This document shows, piece by piece, positions 1 to 10,103 of a stretch of 64,000 nt of DNA. The notes beneath the pieces were generated by a model, which was not told where the DNA came from, did not search any database, and saw only the letters and a list, made by a program, of their open reading frames with translations. This stretch comes from Dactylis glomerata (taxonomy: Eukaryota; Streptophyta; Magnoliopsida; Poales; Poaceae): positions 1,798,001-1,862,000 of the forward strand of contig QXEO01002100.1 of the NCBI GenBank assembly GCA_007115705.1. Direction: 5' to 3'. Numbering within the stretch: the first letter of the stretch is position 1; each line of letters begins with the position of its first letter. The position numbers and the translations under genes are program-made.

Positions 1-60
1 AGAGGTTGCTATAAACAAAATCGAGAGGCGTTGGGCCAGCCTTCGCGCGTTATGCATGTA

Positions 61-164
61 CTCCTTCCGTTTAGAAATAAAAGATATTTTAGGTATGTGA
101 AGCTAATATCCAGATACATTCACTTCCCAAAACTAAAACATCTTATATTTCCGAACGGAGGGAG
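61..164. mobile_element. Stowaway-type MITE (Tc1/Mariner)
   Basis: A 104-bp foldback. The left end opens CTCCTTCCGTTTAGAAATAA and the right end read on the other strand opens CTCCCTCCGTTCGGAAATAT, the classic grass Stowaway terminal repeat. TA precedes the left end and CA follows the right, so the expected TA duplication has one substitution. There is no coding capacity; a Mariner transposase elsewhere would have moved it. Confidence 0.85.
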
Positions 165-1500
165 CACCTTGCAAAGCGACTGTTTAGCGGGGGATCCATT
201 ATGCCACTTAAAGCGGCGCTATGCGGTCGCGCCGCATCGGTGGCACTGCTTTGGACCAGGCCCACTTTCCCTTATTCGGTATTTGGTTCAATTTAGACAG
301 ATTTCACGTTCTCAGATCGATTTTAGATGTTTTTCTCATTTTTGTCAGGTTTTTGTGTTCTAAAAAAGCGATTTTTTTCAAACTTTGATTTTTTAGCTGA
401 ATAATTTTTCAAATATGAATAATTTTTCAAATATGAATAATTTTTCAAATCTAAACTTTTTTTAAATCTTAATTTTTAAATTGGAACATTTTAAAATCTA
501 AACATTTTTAATGAACATTTAAAAAAAATCAAACTTTGAACATTTTTCACATTTTTAAACTTTGAGCATTTTTCAATTTTTGTCACATTTGATTTTTTTA
601 ATTTTGAGCATTTTAAAAATATTAACATTTTCAAATTTTGTACATTTTTTACTCTAAACAATTATCAGATTTGAATCATAAAAAGTAAAATATAAATGAA
701 AACAGAAAAAGAAACATAAAAGGAGAGACGAAAAAAACGACCAAAACACAAAACAACCGGAAACTGGGCCGGCCTAATGCCGCGATCGGGGTGTGCGGCG
801 CGAGCTCTCCGCGCCGCTTTGAGCAGCGGATGCTATGCCTCGCCCATTGCGGGAGCGATTCGCTCCTGCCTCAGTGCGGTCTCCGAATGGGCCGAGCAAT
901 TCGGCCCAACAGATAGGCTTCTTTTCCTTTTTTCTATTTAAACAATTTTGGGATGTGCACAAATGAATGAAAAATTGAAACAAATTCGAATTTGGAACAA
1001 ATTTCAAATCTGTAAAGAAATTTGAGTTTGGAAGAAATTTCGAATTTGGTACAAATTTCAAGTTTGGAACAAATTTCAAATGGGAACAAATTTCAAGTTT
1101 GGAACAAATTTCATATGGGAACAAATTTTGAATTGGAATAAAATTTAAATTAGAACAAATTTCAAATTTGTACAAAATTTGAATCCAAACAAATTTATAA
1201 TGTGAACAAATTTTGAACATGAACAAAATTCAAAAAGTTAACAGAAGTTCGAAACTGATTTTTTTTTGGAATTTTAACAAAATTTGAAACAGAAAAAAAA
1301 TCAAAAGCGGAACACAATTTAAAAATGAAAGTTGTTTAGATTTTAAAAGAGAAAAAACAATGAAGAAAACATAAAAAAGAAGGAGAAGGAGAAAAAACTT
1401 ACCTGGTCCGGCCGAGCAGGTGAAGCTTCGCGGGTGGGACGAATTTTGCTCCCGCAAGGGGCGGGAGTCAGGAGTTCTGGCATTGAGCGGCGTATGGATT
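165..1500. repeat. AT-rich interspersed repeat DNA, probable non-autonomous DNA transposon interior
   Basis: No gene is recognised. Most of the stretch is built from degenerate short units of the type GAACATTTTTCAAATTTG (about 400-660) and GAACAAATTTCAAATTTGGA (about 955-1230), flanked by short GC-rich islands near 200-260, 770-900 and 1400-1480. This texture is common in Triticeae DNA transposons, but I could not find matching terminal inverted repeats. The short reading frames here are low-complexity artefacts. Confidence 0.45.
400..452. repeat. 18-bp tandem repeat, about three units
   Basis: The unit AATAATTTTTCAAATATG is repeated head to tail at 400-417 and 418-435, with a third partial unit from 436. 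It lies inside the AT-rich block and probably arose by slippage. Confidence 0.8.
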
Positions 1501-1706
1501 TTCCCTATTTAGCATCGTCAAGTTAAATTACACGGGCTCGTACTATTTTGTCCTTTTCCATTCTCAGGCTCGATTAAGCGAGTCTGGCGTGTGAGATTTG
1601 GGCTGATACTCTTGCTGGAAAACGATTTGGGCTTCTACGCTTCTCCAAGTTCCGGCCTTATTCTATTCTGAAAGGAGGCCTCTTCGTTTAGGCCTTCTCC
1701 AGTAGT

Positions 1707-1730
1707 TGGGCCCAATTAGAATATATATAA
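1707..1730 (+). promoter_or_regulatory. Possible plant core promoter (TGGGCC site II plus TATA stretch)
   Basis: TGGGCCCA at 1707-1714 is a palindromic site II/TCP-type motif and TATATATAA follows at 1722-1730. A C/T-rich and then GC-rich stretch without a convincing reading frame lies downstream. The two motifs are closer together than usual and both occur by chance in grass DNA, so this is only a candidate. Confidence 0.25.
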
Positions 1731-1759
1731 CATCTTTGCAAGCCGAGTAGGGATCTGTG

Positions 1760-3086
1760 GCGGGAAAGTCGATGGGTGTACACTCGATGACTAAAATAAT
1801 AGTGCCCCTCCAACTACTATTATATATCGTTAATACAGATATATTTAAAGGACATGGCTAGTTTATGGTCACCCGTACACACAGTGAATTTTCCGACAGC
1901 CCGCGCGTTCTTATTGTGTCGGAATAGTGAGAACAGAGAAGGGGAATAGAGGGAGCTGTCGATTTTGGAGGCGCAAGAGGAACCGCCTCCTCCGCCATTT
2001 TTCTTCACCACCTCTTGTGGCTCCATCACACCCTTCCTCGTCCACACCTCCTGCGAACCGCCCGCCTACGCCGGCCTAACCGCCTTCCACCGCCTCCCGC
2101 GGTCGGCGCGCTCCACAACTTCTTGCCGCACCGCCCTGCCCTAGCCACCTCCTCCGCTGGTCCGCCGTTCCCGGCCGGCCATCCCTCTAAGCCCATCCAC
2201 TAACCTCTTCTTCTTCAGCTTCGGCGACCTGCACCGCTCGCCCTTAAGTCCGCTGCACCCCTGCACCCCCTTCCTAAGTTTTATTGCGATCCTTCACCGC
2301 CTCCATCGCGGCTAGCCGCGGCTCGGCGATTCCAGCTAGCATCGGCCCCGGCTCCGACTCGGTGCGGCGAAGGAAGAGGGACGGCGAGAGGAGGGAAGGC
2401 ATCGACAGGTGAGCAGGTTCCATCAATGGAGGCACATCGATGTGGACGGTTCTTCCTGAGAAGATAAGGAAGAAGGAAGAGCGCTTCAGATGGTGGGGCC
2501 CACACACGTAACGCTCAGGTCTGATCGATTGTGGCCACGGTCCCCCTTGTAGGAGCCAGCCTAGTATTTAGATATATTTTAACATATTTATATTAAAAAC
2601 AATTAATATTTGTTGGAGGAAGTAACAGAAGCGCTGAAGCAGGATGATAAACTGCAAACTTTCCAGCATTGGATACCGTTTGCTCGCGGGTTCTGGGTGA
2701 CCACCATGTCCTCTTTTGGCGTAGTCCAAATCCAGCTGAACAACAGCGCCAGTTTTGGACTCCAGCTGTGCCTCTTTCTCATGACAAACATAATTGGCAC
2801 GAAGAAGTAACATGCGTAGGTGACACATTCCCGGTGCGCGCACGAGTTCCTGCTCTTCGTAGCACGAAGTTGCAGTACGACGCCACGATTTCTCTGCGCC
2901 GCGCCGTCGTACGTGCGTGCGCGTTTTAGTTGTGCCAAGGTGGCCTAAATCACGTGCGCGATGCATACTTGCATGCATTGGATCTTCTACCAAATCAGTG
3001 GCGCGTCATCTTGTACATCATCGGCACATGCACCTCACGTCGCCGGCGGGCTGTTTTTTTTTGCTGGCACGGGCAATAGCCATCGC
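1760..3086. other. Unassigned non-coding sequence, GC-rich to 2540 then mixed
   Basis: No gene recognised. 1990-2500 is GC-rich with pyrimidine-rich runs, the texture of a monocot 5' leader or first exon, but no frame shows a known domain. 2560-3086 has an AT-rich start and then mixed sequence with many CGTACGTGCG-like steps. I see no terminal repeats, RNA genes or complete reading frames worth calling. Confidence 0.4.
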
Positions 3087-3420
3087 GGGTAGTTTTTTTA
3101 GAACAAGCAGGAGAGGTGCTCGTCATAGTATTAAGTGTATGAGAGAAACATGATTCAGTTTATGAGGGAAATCAGACCTAAAAACCATACAAATGAAGCC
3201 GAACGGCGTTCAACACACACCCGAAGCACACAACATGCACACGACCTTGCCCAACCACCGGTCAAGAAGACACACGATCGAGACAAAGGGCACCGAAACC
3301 GCGTCACAGCTGAAGCAACAACTCGAAGCAAACCCTGACTCAAGAAGGCACGCGTCAACGTACAGCCCGCCTAGAGGTCGACGAGTAAGCAGAAGGGGAC
3401 GACGCAAGAGCGCCGCCACT
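3087..3420 (-). repeat. Possible reverse-oriented LINE/SINE-like tail
   Basis: A short T-run at about 3092-3098 is followed by sequence resembling, from memory, the reverse complement of grass non-LTR retrotransposon 3' ends (AGAACAAGCAGGAGAGGTGC). If so, the T-run is the poly(A) tail and the element is a 5'-truncated insertion on the minus strand. No reverse transcriptase domain is present. Confidence 0.35.
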
Positions 3421-4355
3421 GCCTGACCAAACTTAGTCTAGGGTTTCCCCCGTTGCTTTGAGAGAGGGAGGCTGAAAGGGCCTAGACGACGCCTTCAAGA
3501 AGGTGACGACGCCCGCAGGTGTCACCGTCGTCCTGCAAGAACACAGGGATTTCTCCCAGCCCTTCCATCCGCCCTCACAGTCCACAAGAAGGCACCTCGG
3601 AACCGCCAGTCGTGCACACTACCCACGAGAGGCCAGCACTTGATAGAGGCCACAGAGGCGGCGGTGACCACCTCCAGCATCACCCGGTAGCCCTAGCTTG
3701 CTGCCGACCCTCCTTCCTCGCCCCCTTGCAGGAAGGATGCACAAGCTTGGACCAGGGAGAGCGCCACGAGAACGATCGGCCGACGCACACCGCGTGGACG
3801 TGGTCCGCGGCCCAGGTCATACCCAGAACGGGCCCGTAGGCCCAGGTCAGACCCAGAGCGGGCCCGTAGGCCCAGATCTGGCCTCATGCGCTCACGCCGC
3901 CAGCGAGCGGTCCACGCCCCTGCACCACCGCACCACACCAACTCCTCCCAACTCTATCTTTAAAAAAAAACTCCTCCCAACTCCTCCCAACGCAGCAGCC
4001 CCTGCGCTAGCAAGCTCGACGGACGGCCCAGCTGGCCCGTGACCGGAGCTCGTCTGCTGAGCGACAGCGCCGCCAACCACCGACACCGCGACCCGCCACC
4101 GCTCACCCAGTCCCCTGCCGCACGCCAAGCTCCGCCGCCGCCAAGAGGAGCTGGAGCGTGGGCAGCGAACCGCCGATTCCCGTTGAGGCCCCCCGCCTAG
4201 AGACCTCCACGAGCTGTGAGTAGACGCCCCGCCGCCGCCGTCGGCCACGCGGGCTTCGCCCGGCGGCTTCCTCCGGCGGCGGCGCAGGTGAGGGCGGGGA
4301 TTTACTGGAGGTCCTCTAGGGTTGGAGTGTCGCCCCCCGTGTCGCCCTTGGCGAG
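3421..4355. other. GC-rich unclassified sequence hosting E1
   Basis: Proline/arginine-rich overlapping frames on both strands are what high GC content produces, and none has a recognisable domain. The sequence resumes at 11762 on the far side of retrotransposon E1, where its GC-rich character fades after about 40 bp. Joined across E1 it could be the edge of an old gene fragment or of a DNA transposon. Confidence 0.4.
3811..3883. repeat. 30-bp tandem repeat, 2.4 units
   Basis: Units at 3811-3840 and 3841-3870 begin CCCAGGTCA and end GGGCCCGTAGG. They differ at two positions, and a 13-bp partial third unit follows. It is 30 bp long, so any frame through it stays open, which explains the overlapping frames in this area. 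Confidence 0.85.
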
Positions 4356-4360
4356 AGCGA

Positions 4361-6012
4361 TGATACGTCTCCAACGTATCCATAATTTTTGATGCTCCAT
4401 ACTTGTTTTTACACCATTTGCCTAATGTTTCGTTACACTTCGTGGCACTTTTATGGATTTTCCGGAACTAACCTACTAACAAGTCGCCACAGTGCCAGTT
4501 CCCTGTTTTCTGCTGTTTTTGTGTTTCAGAAAAGCTACACAGAAAATATTCTCGAAATTGGACGAAACAAGTTCCTGAAGTCTTATTTTTCCCAGAAGCT
4601 TCCAGAGATGCGAAGAGGAGACGGAGTGGGGCCACGAGGGCCCCACACACCAGGGCGGCGCGGCCCAGCCCCTGGCCGCGCCCCCTATGTGAGGGCACCT
4701 CGGTCCACTCCTGACGATGCCCCATCGCCTATAAAGACCCCCCGACGGGAAAAACCTAAGGACCCGATCAATTTTCCAGAAACACATCGTGATCCGCCGC
4801 CGTCGTCGACCCGAGATCGGGAGGGTCCAGAAGCTCTTCTCGGCAACCTGCCGGAGAGGGAAATCGCCACCGGAGGTCTTCTTCATCGCCATGCTTGCCT
4901 CCGGAGCGATGAGTGAGTAGTCTACCTTGGACTATGGGTCCATAGCAGTAGCTAGATGGTTGTCCTCTCCACCATGTGCTTCATGTTTAGATCTCATGAG
5001 CTGCCCTACATGATTGAGATCACCGTTATGTAATTCTACATGTTTAGTTTGTTGGGATCCGATGAATATTGGTGTTATGATTGAGTAGCTATACTGAAAT
5101 ATATCTTATGTTATCTCTATGTTGTTTATGATCTTGCATGCTCTCCGCTGTTAGTAGCTATCTTGGCCGAGTAGTTGCTAGTGACTCCAAGAGGGGGTAT
5201 TTATGCTCGATAGTGGGTTCATGCCTCTATTTAACCTGGGGGAGTAACAGAAACCTCTAAGATTGTAGATGTGCTGTTGCTACTAGGGAGAAAACAATAT
5301 TCATATGCTCGAGGGCATATGCTTTGTTTACATTACACACTTTGCTTAATGCAATTATCTGTTGTTCGCAACTTAATACTCATGGGGTGTTCGGATGATA
5401 TCCCCGCGAGTGGATTATTAGTCATAGATGCAGTTGGATGGCGGTCTATGTATTTTGTTGTAATGCCCAGAGTAAATCGCATAGTGATCTTCTTGACATA
5501 TCACACTATCTTTATTCTATCAATTGCCCAACTGTAATTTGTTTACCCAGCATGTGTTATTTATCTATGGAGAGACACCACTAGTGAACTGTGGACCCCG
5601 GTCCTATTTCCATCATATTGCTATTACCTGTTTACTTTACTCGCACTGCTTACTTTACTCGCATACTTCTACTGTTTTCCACTCGATACTCTCATACTCT
5701 TTGTTTCAAGCAAACCGGTGAGATTGACAACCTCATCGCAAGTTGGGAACAAAGTATTTGGTTGTGTTATGTGCAGGTACCACGTTGCTACTGGCCGAAG
5801 ACGAGTCAACAAGTATCGTTAAACGGCGCCCTTGTTGGAGTGTTATTAAGCCAGTCCGCATCATCTTCAGTCATATTTTTAGCTCTTCTCCTGATCGATA
5901 AACCTTGGTTTCTTACTGAGGGAAAAGACTTGCCGCTGTGCTCATCATACTTTCCGCTTTGAGTTTCCCAACTGCCTGGCCATAATCATCATCAACTACA
6001 CGCCAGCCATCA
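4361..6012 (+). repeat. E1 5' LTR
   Basis: Begins TGATACGTCT and ends CAGCCATCA. The first 20 bases contain a short palindrome, GATACGT (4362-4368) and ACGTATC (4374-4380). Several frames stay open in the LTR (for example 5271-5537 and 5591-5962) but recur in all related LTRs with stops and shifts, so they are not genes. Confidence 0.95.
4730..4736 (+). promoter_or_regulatory. E1 5' LTR TATA box
   Basis: TATAAAG lies 370 bp into the LTR. The same position carries TATATA or TATAAA-type sequence in the reverse-strand LTRs (for example near 36006 and 55388), which supports it as the element promoter. In the E1 3' LTR the equivalent bases at 10475-10481 read TAAAAAG, so that copy of the box is damaged. 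Confidence 0.65.
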
Positions 6013-6022
6013 AGCCCTTTTC

Positions 6023-6040
6023 TGGCGCCGTTGCCGGGGA
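6023..6040 (+). other. E1 primer-binding site (tRNA-Asp type)
   Basis: TGGCGCCGTTGCCGGGGA is complementary to the 3' end of plant tRNA-Asp (which ends CCCCGGCAACGGCGCCA). It starts 10 bp after the LTR end. tRNA-Asp priming is a feature of Athila-clade Gypsy elements. Confidence 0.9.
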
Positions 6041-6174
6041 AGAAGTGGAAGACCTCTGCAAGGGGAATTTTTCGCACGCACATCCTTTACTTTATTATTT
6101 GCTTTGCTTTACTTTACTTTATTTTTACTTGCATCGTTTTATAAAAAACCCAAAAAAAATAGAATCCTTTGTAG

Positions 6175-7203
6175 TTGTTATTTTTGTTGGTCTGTTATTG
6201 GCTTGCTTTATCATGCTTTCTATCAATGGTTGGTTTCTTTGAAACTAAATCTTTTTGGCAAGGTGGGTTCACAGAAGAGCAGCAAAATTATTATGAGGAA
6301 CACCGCTTGTCACAAAAAGGGAAGCACTTATGGGAACAAATCAATAGATTGTATATCATTGTTAGAAACGTGTGCTCTACTTATAATGTTACCTATTGCT
6401 TTGATAGATCTTGTTGTTGTAGGAGGTATAAACACCTCCCTTTTCAATGTGAGTATAATGATGATGTTACCATATCTTCTTATATTAATGGAAATTATAA
6501 CTTTTATGATGTGGAACAAATTGAAGAATTTATTGCTTGGAAGGGTGCATTCGAACTTGCTTATTTGCTTGAGAATACTGATGATGCACCTTATAAATAT
6601 GAGGTTTATAATATACTTACATTTTGCTTTGATAATTACAAGGAAGAAAATGGCTATATTCTTAAATATCTTAATAGATGCTCTCCAATGGAAGAGACTA
6701 ATGCCTTGAAGGAGCCTATGGAAGAAGAATTTGCTGAAACTGGAAGCTCATTGGATGAAAAGGAGGAGGAGAGTGATGATCAAGAGGAGGAAGAATGGAG
6801 CTACCCATGTCTACCTCCCAATAAGAGTAACTCTTTAACTAATACCTTATTTGATAGCCCTCCATGCTTAATAAAGGAGGATGAGTGTGATATTTATATT
6901 GTTGAGTTTGTTCATGATGCTACTGAAAATTATTACGAGAGAGGAAAATATGGTTGTTGGAATTCTCATGTTACTAAAATACCTCACTTTATATTGAAAA
7001 TTCCGAAGTTGCTCTTGTTTTATCTACCCATACTTGTGACTATGTGCTTCTTTGATTTATTTTCTTACAAGATTCCTATTTATAGGAAGTGGGTTAGACT
7101 TAAATATGTTTTATATTTGCTCCTTGATGCTCTTTTTGGCTTCCATTCATATTTCTTATGTGAGCATCTTTTCAAATTACTGCGCCTAGCTCAAAGGCGT
7201 TAA
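6175..7203 (+). CDS. E1 unknown protein, putative membrane protein in the gag position
   Basis: A 342-residue intact reading frame with no gag, protease or polymerase motif that I recognise. In order: a hydrophobic leader (residues 1-17), a cysteine-rich patch (Cys 67, 75, 80, 81, 82, 92), a strongly acidic stretch (about 172-208), a conserved HDATENYYERGK motif (247-258) and two hydrophobic, possibly membrane-spanning segments (about 272-296 and 311-330). It ends LAQRR. A second in-frame start at 6226 (Met18) would remove the hydrophobic leader, and the leader is conserved in E4, so either start is possible. The E4 copy is about 90% identical and also open. It is the first frame after the PBS, where gag normally lies. 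Function unknown; membrane location is inferred only from composition. Confidence 0.7.
   Translation: MLFLLVCYWLALSCFLSMVGFFETKSFWQGGFTEEQQNYYEEHRLSQKGKHLWEQINRLYIIVRNVCSTYNVTYCFDRSCCCRRYKHLPFQCEYNDDVTISSYINGNYNFYDVEQIEEFIAWKGAFELAYLLENTDDAPYKYEVYNILTFCFDNYKEENGYILKYLNRCSPMEETNALKEPMEEEFAETGSSLDEKEEESDDQEEEEWSYPCLPPNKSNSLTNTLFDSPPCLIKEDECDIYIVEFVHDATENYYERGKYGCWNSHVTKIPHFILKIPKLLLFYLPILVTMCFFDLFSYKIPIYRKWVRLKYVLYLLLDALFGFHSYFLCEHLFKLLRLAQRR
7183..7199 (+). other. Conserved coding-end block with short hairpin (E1)
   Basis: CGCCT (7183-7187) and AGGCG (7195-7199) can pair across the loop AGCTCAA, immediately before the TAA stop. The surrounding block, continuing through AAAGAAAAGCACTCTTGGGA and GATAACCCAATG, is nearly invariant at the same place in E2, E3, E4 and E5 even though the upstream coding sequences differ. 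In E4 the left arm is altered. Confidence 0.55.
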
Positions 7204-7273
7204 AGAAAAGCACTCTTGGGAGATAACCCAATGTTTTATTTTCAGTACATTTTCTTTTATTTGAGTCTTGGAA

Positions 7274-7293
7274 GTCATTACTACTGTAATGAC
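7274..7293 (+). other. Conserved RNA stem-loop (E1 copy)
   Basis: GTCATTAC-TACT-GTAATGAC: a perfect 8-bp stem with a 4-nt loop, 70 bp after the coding stop. Equivalent stem-loops occur in E2-E5 at the same relative place, with one base pair changing between C-G and U-A types and a U-G intermediate in E2. Confidence 0.6.
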
Positions 7294-7823
7294 CTCTTCT
7301 TATCCTTTTTATTTCATTGTTGTGCCAAGAGAAGCCTCTAATTTGAGTGAGGTAAAGATTTGGGGATGTTGCTGTCCTGAAACTGTTTTCGGTGCTGCAC
7401 CGTAAAAATTCGTAAAAATTCTCTGTATATCTTTTGGACCTGCGATTTCTTGTACAGATGCCCCAGGTTATATCCAAACTTTCATTAGTTGAACACTTTT
7501 TGATTTGAGCAACAGAAAACCCCTTAAAAATTCGGCCTTTATCAGCTGTTCTGTTTTGACAGATTTCTGCCAATATTTGTGCTTGCCGCTTTATCACTTT
7601 CTTTTTGAGTTCTTTTGATCACGGAACTTTAGGGGAAGTTGCCACAGTAGTATATGCTATATATGTGGTGGTTTTGGGTTGAAACCTGAAGCAAAGGAGG
7701 TTGATTATATGTTATGCTTACACTACTGTTGCTAATAGATTTGTGTGTAGTTTTGTATGAAGGAAGTTTTCAAGTGTAGGGATTGGAGAATGATGAGATG
7801 AGTTGAAGAATAGACAAAAGCTC

Positions 7824-7893
7824 AAGCTTGGGGATGCACATGCATCACCACAAGAAATATCCAAGAAGTACAAGCGTCAAAGCTTGGGGATGC
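7824..7893 (+). repeat. Two internal copies of the polypurine motif (E1)
   Basis: AAGCTTGGGGATGC occurs at 7824-7837 and 7880-7893, identical to the bases just before the 3' LTR (10090-10103). Counterparts lie at about 38588 and 38642 (E2), 46092 and 46146 (E3), 52248 (E4, one copy) and 57621 and 57676 (E5). Confidence 0.85.
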
Positions 7894-10089
7894 CCCCGAG
7901 GCACCCCTTCTTCATCGGCAAAAATCGGGTCACCTTTCAAGACACTATATTTTTATTGCTTCATGCACTATGTGTTTTTCTTGGAGCGTCAGTTGTTTTA
8001 GTTTTCTTTATTAGTTTAGTTTTGTTTGCTGCAATAAATGGTTGGACCCCAACAAATTTCTTTTGGAGAAGTTGCCTTGCTTTTCATTTGCCAAGAACGC
8101 TCTAGTTTTCCCTCTTATCAAAAACCGAGTGTTTTTCTTTTTCTGCTACTGCTCTTGGTTTTCATTTTCGCCTTGATTTGCATCCAGATCTTCTTATATT
8201 TATTCATCAAGGTATATTTTTGCCTCTGATCTTTATTGGCTTTCATCAAAAGAGGTGTTTATAAAAAGTGTGAATGGTGTTGGAAAAGAGAAAAAGCTTT
8301 ATGCAAAAAAGTGGTACAAGAAGGAGCTTGTGTAGACTGCGGCTTAGGCTTTTTCATGTCATGCTTGATGTCTTTTTGATAGTATGCTTAGTGGTTTTGC
8401 TGTAGCATGACTTGTCTCAAATAATTGAGATTGCTTAATGAGCCTTTGAAAAAATCAAGCATTGTTTTAATTATTTAGAAGCATTATTTTGGTTTTCTCC
8501 TTGATGCTTTATTTGGGTTGACTTGGCGCATGCTCACACATGTTAGACTCTTACAAAGTCATCAATAGCCTCTATGATCATTTAGTTTTTGACTTTTGAT
8601 GCCATATTATGCTTCTTTTAATGTCGCTTTGTCGCTTTGCATGATTATGGTCATTATTGCTCTCTTAGTTGGTCGCTCCCAGTCTTTTGCTAGCCCTCGC
8701 CTTGTACTGAGTATGAGCTCTACTCGTGTATCCAACTCCTAAAAACCAAGTTTGTCAAAGTGTCCACCATACATACCTATTAGCAATTTGCTATTCCAAG
8801 TAAATTTGACTTGCTTTTATTTTCTCTTCAAATTAAACTCTTACCAGTGTTATGCGAAAATTGGTCAGTAAAGCTCTCACGAACCGGAAGGCACACTTTA
8901 ATTTTTTCTTGTTCTAAATTTTTTGACATTGCGGTCTCTTATGTTGAGTTGTTATGCTTGCAAGTTGTAAGTTGGATACTAGCCCAACCATACTGTCATG
9001 GGGCAAGCTTTCAACATTGCACTTCTTATTTGAGTTGATATCGTGATATTTTGTTTATGGATGCCCGCGGTGTGAAATGAATTGGGAATCTTGCGGGGAT
9101 CATGGAGTTTGTATATGTGTTAGGGAAACGTCTGGGCCGCTAATCTAAGCCATGCATAATTCATGGTGGAAATTTGCAGCATACCCATAGTGGACATTCG
9201 ACGACGCATCTCAAAATAAAAAGCTAAACAAATGGTAAATAAAAGAGATGTCGAGGTGTTCATTGTCTGCTTGTCCTGTCATTTTGATGTGGGCTTGTTC
9301 CATGTCATCGGGCACGGAGGTACCCCGTTGGCGGTTCTCGATGATACGTATATACTTACAATGACAAGAGCCTTGCTTGGGACTCTAAGTAGAGTAGCAT
9401 GAGGTTTGGGTACTTGTATTCACGGGACACGAGGTTTTCGACTTATGATTTGTCAAGCATATGCATCATAATTATTCTCGCATTAACTTTAACCATTCAA
9501 GATGCTTATGATGGGGGCAATGAGAGCTCAAAGCCGGTAAGTACCATAATTTTTGAAGGTTATAAAACTTACAATCACTGCTTCCCTCCGCGAAGGGCCT
9601 TTCTTTTACTTTTATGTTGAGTCACCACCTTCTATCTTTATGCACCATTAAGAGAGCATAGTTGTCATTCTTAGTATAATGTGCATTGTCCCAAAGTTTT
9701 CATTGATTGATTCCTATTGTTGGTTTCACTTGTTCTCAAATTATTTGTATCTAGTCGCCCTCTTAAACTTGAAGGTGTCCTATGCATTTATGTTTTGCTC
9801 TCCATGAGGGACAAGCTGAAAACCATTTGTATGTTTTTCCTTATGATTTGAACACACGTTTGACTGTCATTGTTTCGTTTTCATGATCTTTTGTTTGTGT
9901 TCATTTTCATGTTTATAACATGGTTGCTAAGTTTTTATTGTCAAGATTATATCTTTCATGCCCATGTTTTAAGTTCTTATGATCCCAGCTCACAACGCTT
10001 ACATATGTGATCAAGATTGTGTAGGTGCATGTCACCTCAAAAATTATTTCTTTTGTTATCACTTACCTACTCGAGGAGGAGCAGGAGTT

Positions 10090-10103
10090 AAGCTTGGGGA
10101 TGC
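10090..10103 (+). other. E1 polypurine tract
   Basis: AAGCTTGGGGATGC abuts the 3' LTR. Its purine-rich core GGGGA is the expected plus-strand primer site. The core is interrupted by CTT upstream, which is usual for these elements. Confidence 0.8.

Larger units (their letters stand above)
7204..10089 (+). other. E1 long 3' non-coding region
   Basis: Nearly 2.9 kb between the ORF stop and the polypurine tract holds no intact gene, yet aligns along most of its length with the same part of E2, E3, E4 and E5. It contains the 7274-7293 stem-loop and two internal copies of the polypurine motif. A short frame at 7803-8105 (100 residues, hydrophobic middle, ending near AINGWTP) has recognisable but frequently broken counterparts in E2-E5. 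It could be a relic of a coding region, such as the env-like reading frame known in some Athila elements, but this is speculative. Confidence 0.5.

Noticed and set aside
5271..5962. Frames inside the E1 LTR (also 11016-11715, 35037-35376, 42439-42911, 48511-49265, 62487-62980)
   Set aside because: These are the same LTR sequence read repeatedly, with stops and shifts between copies, so not genes.
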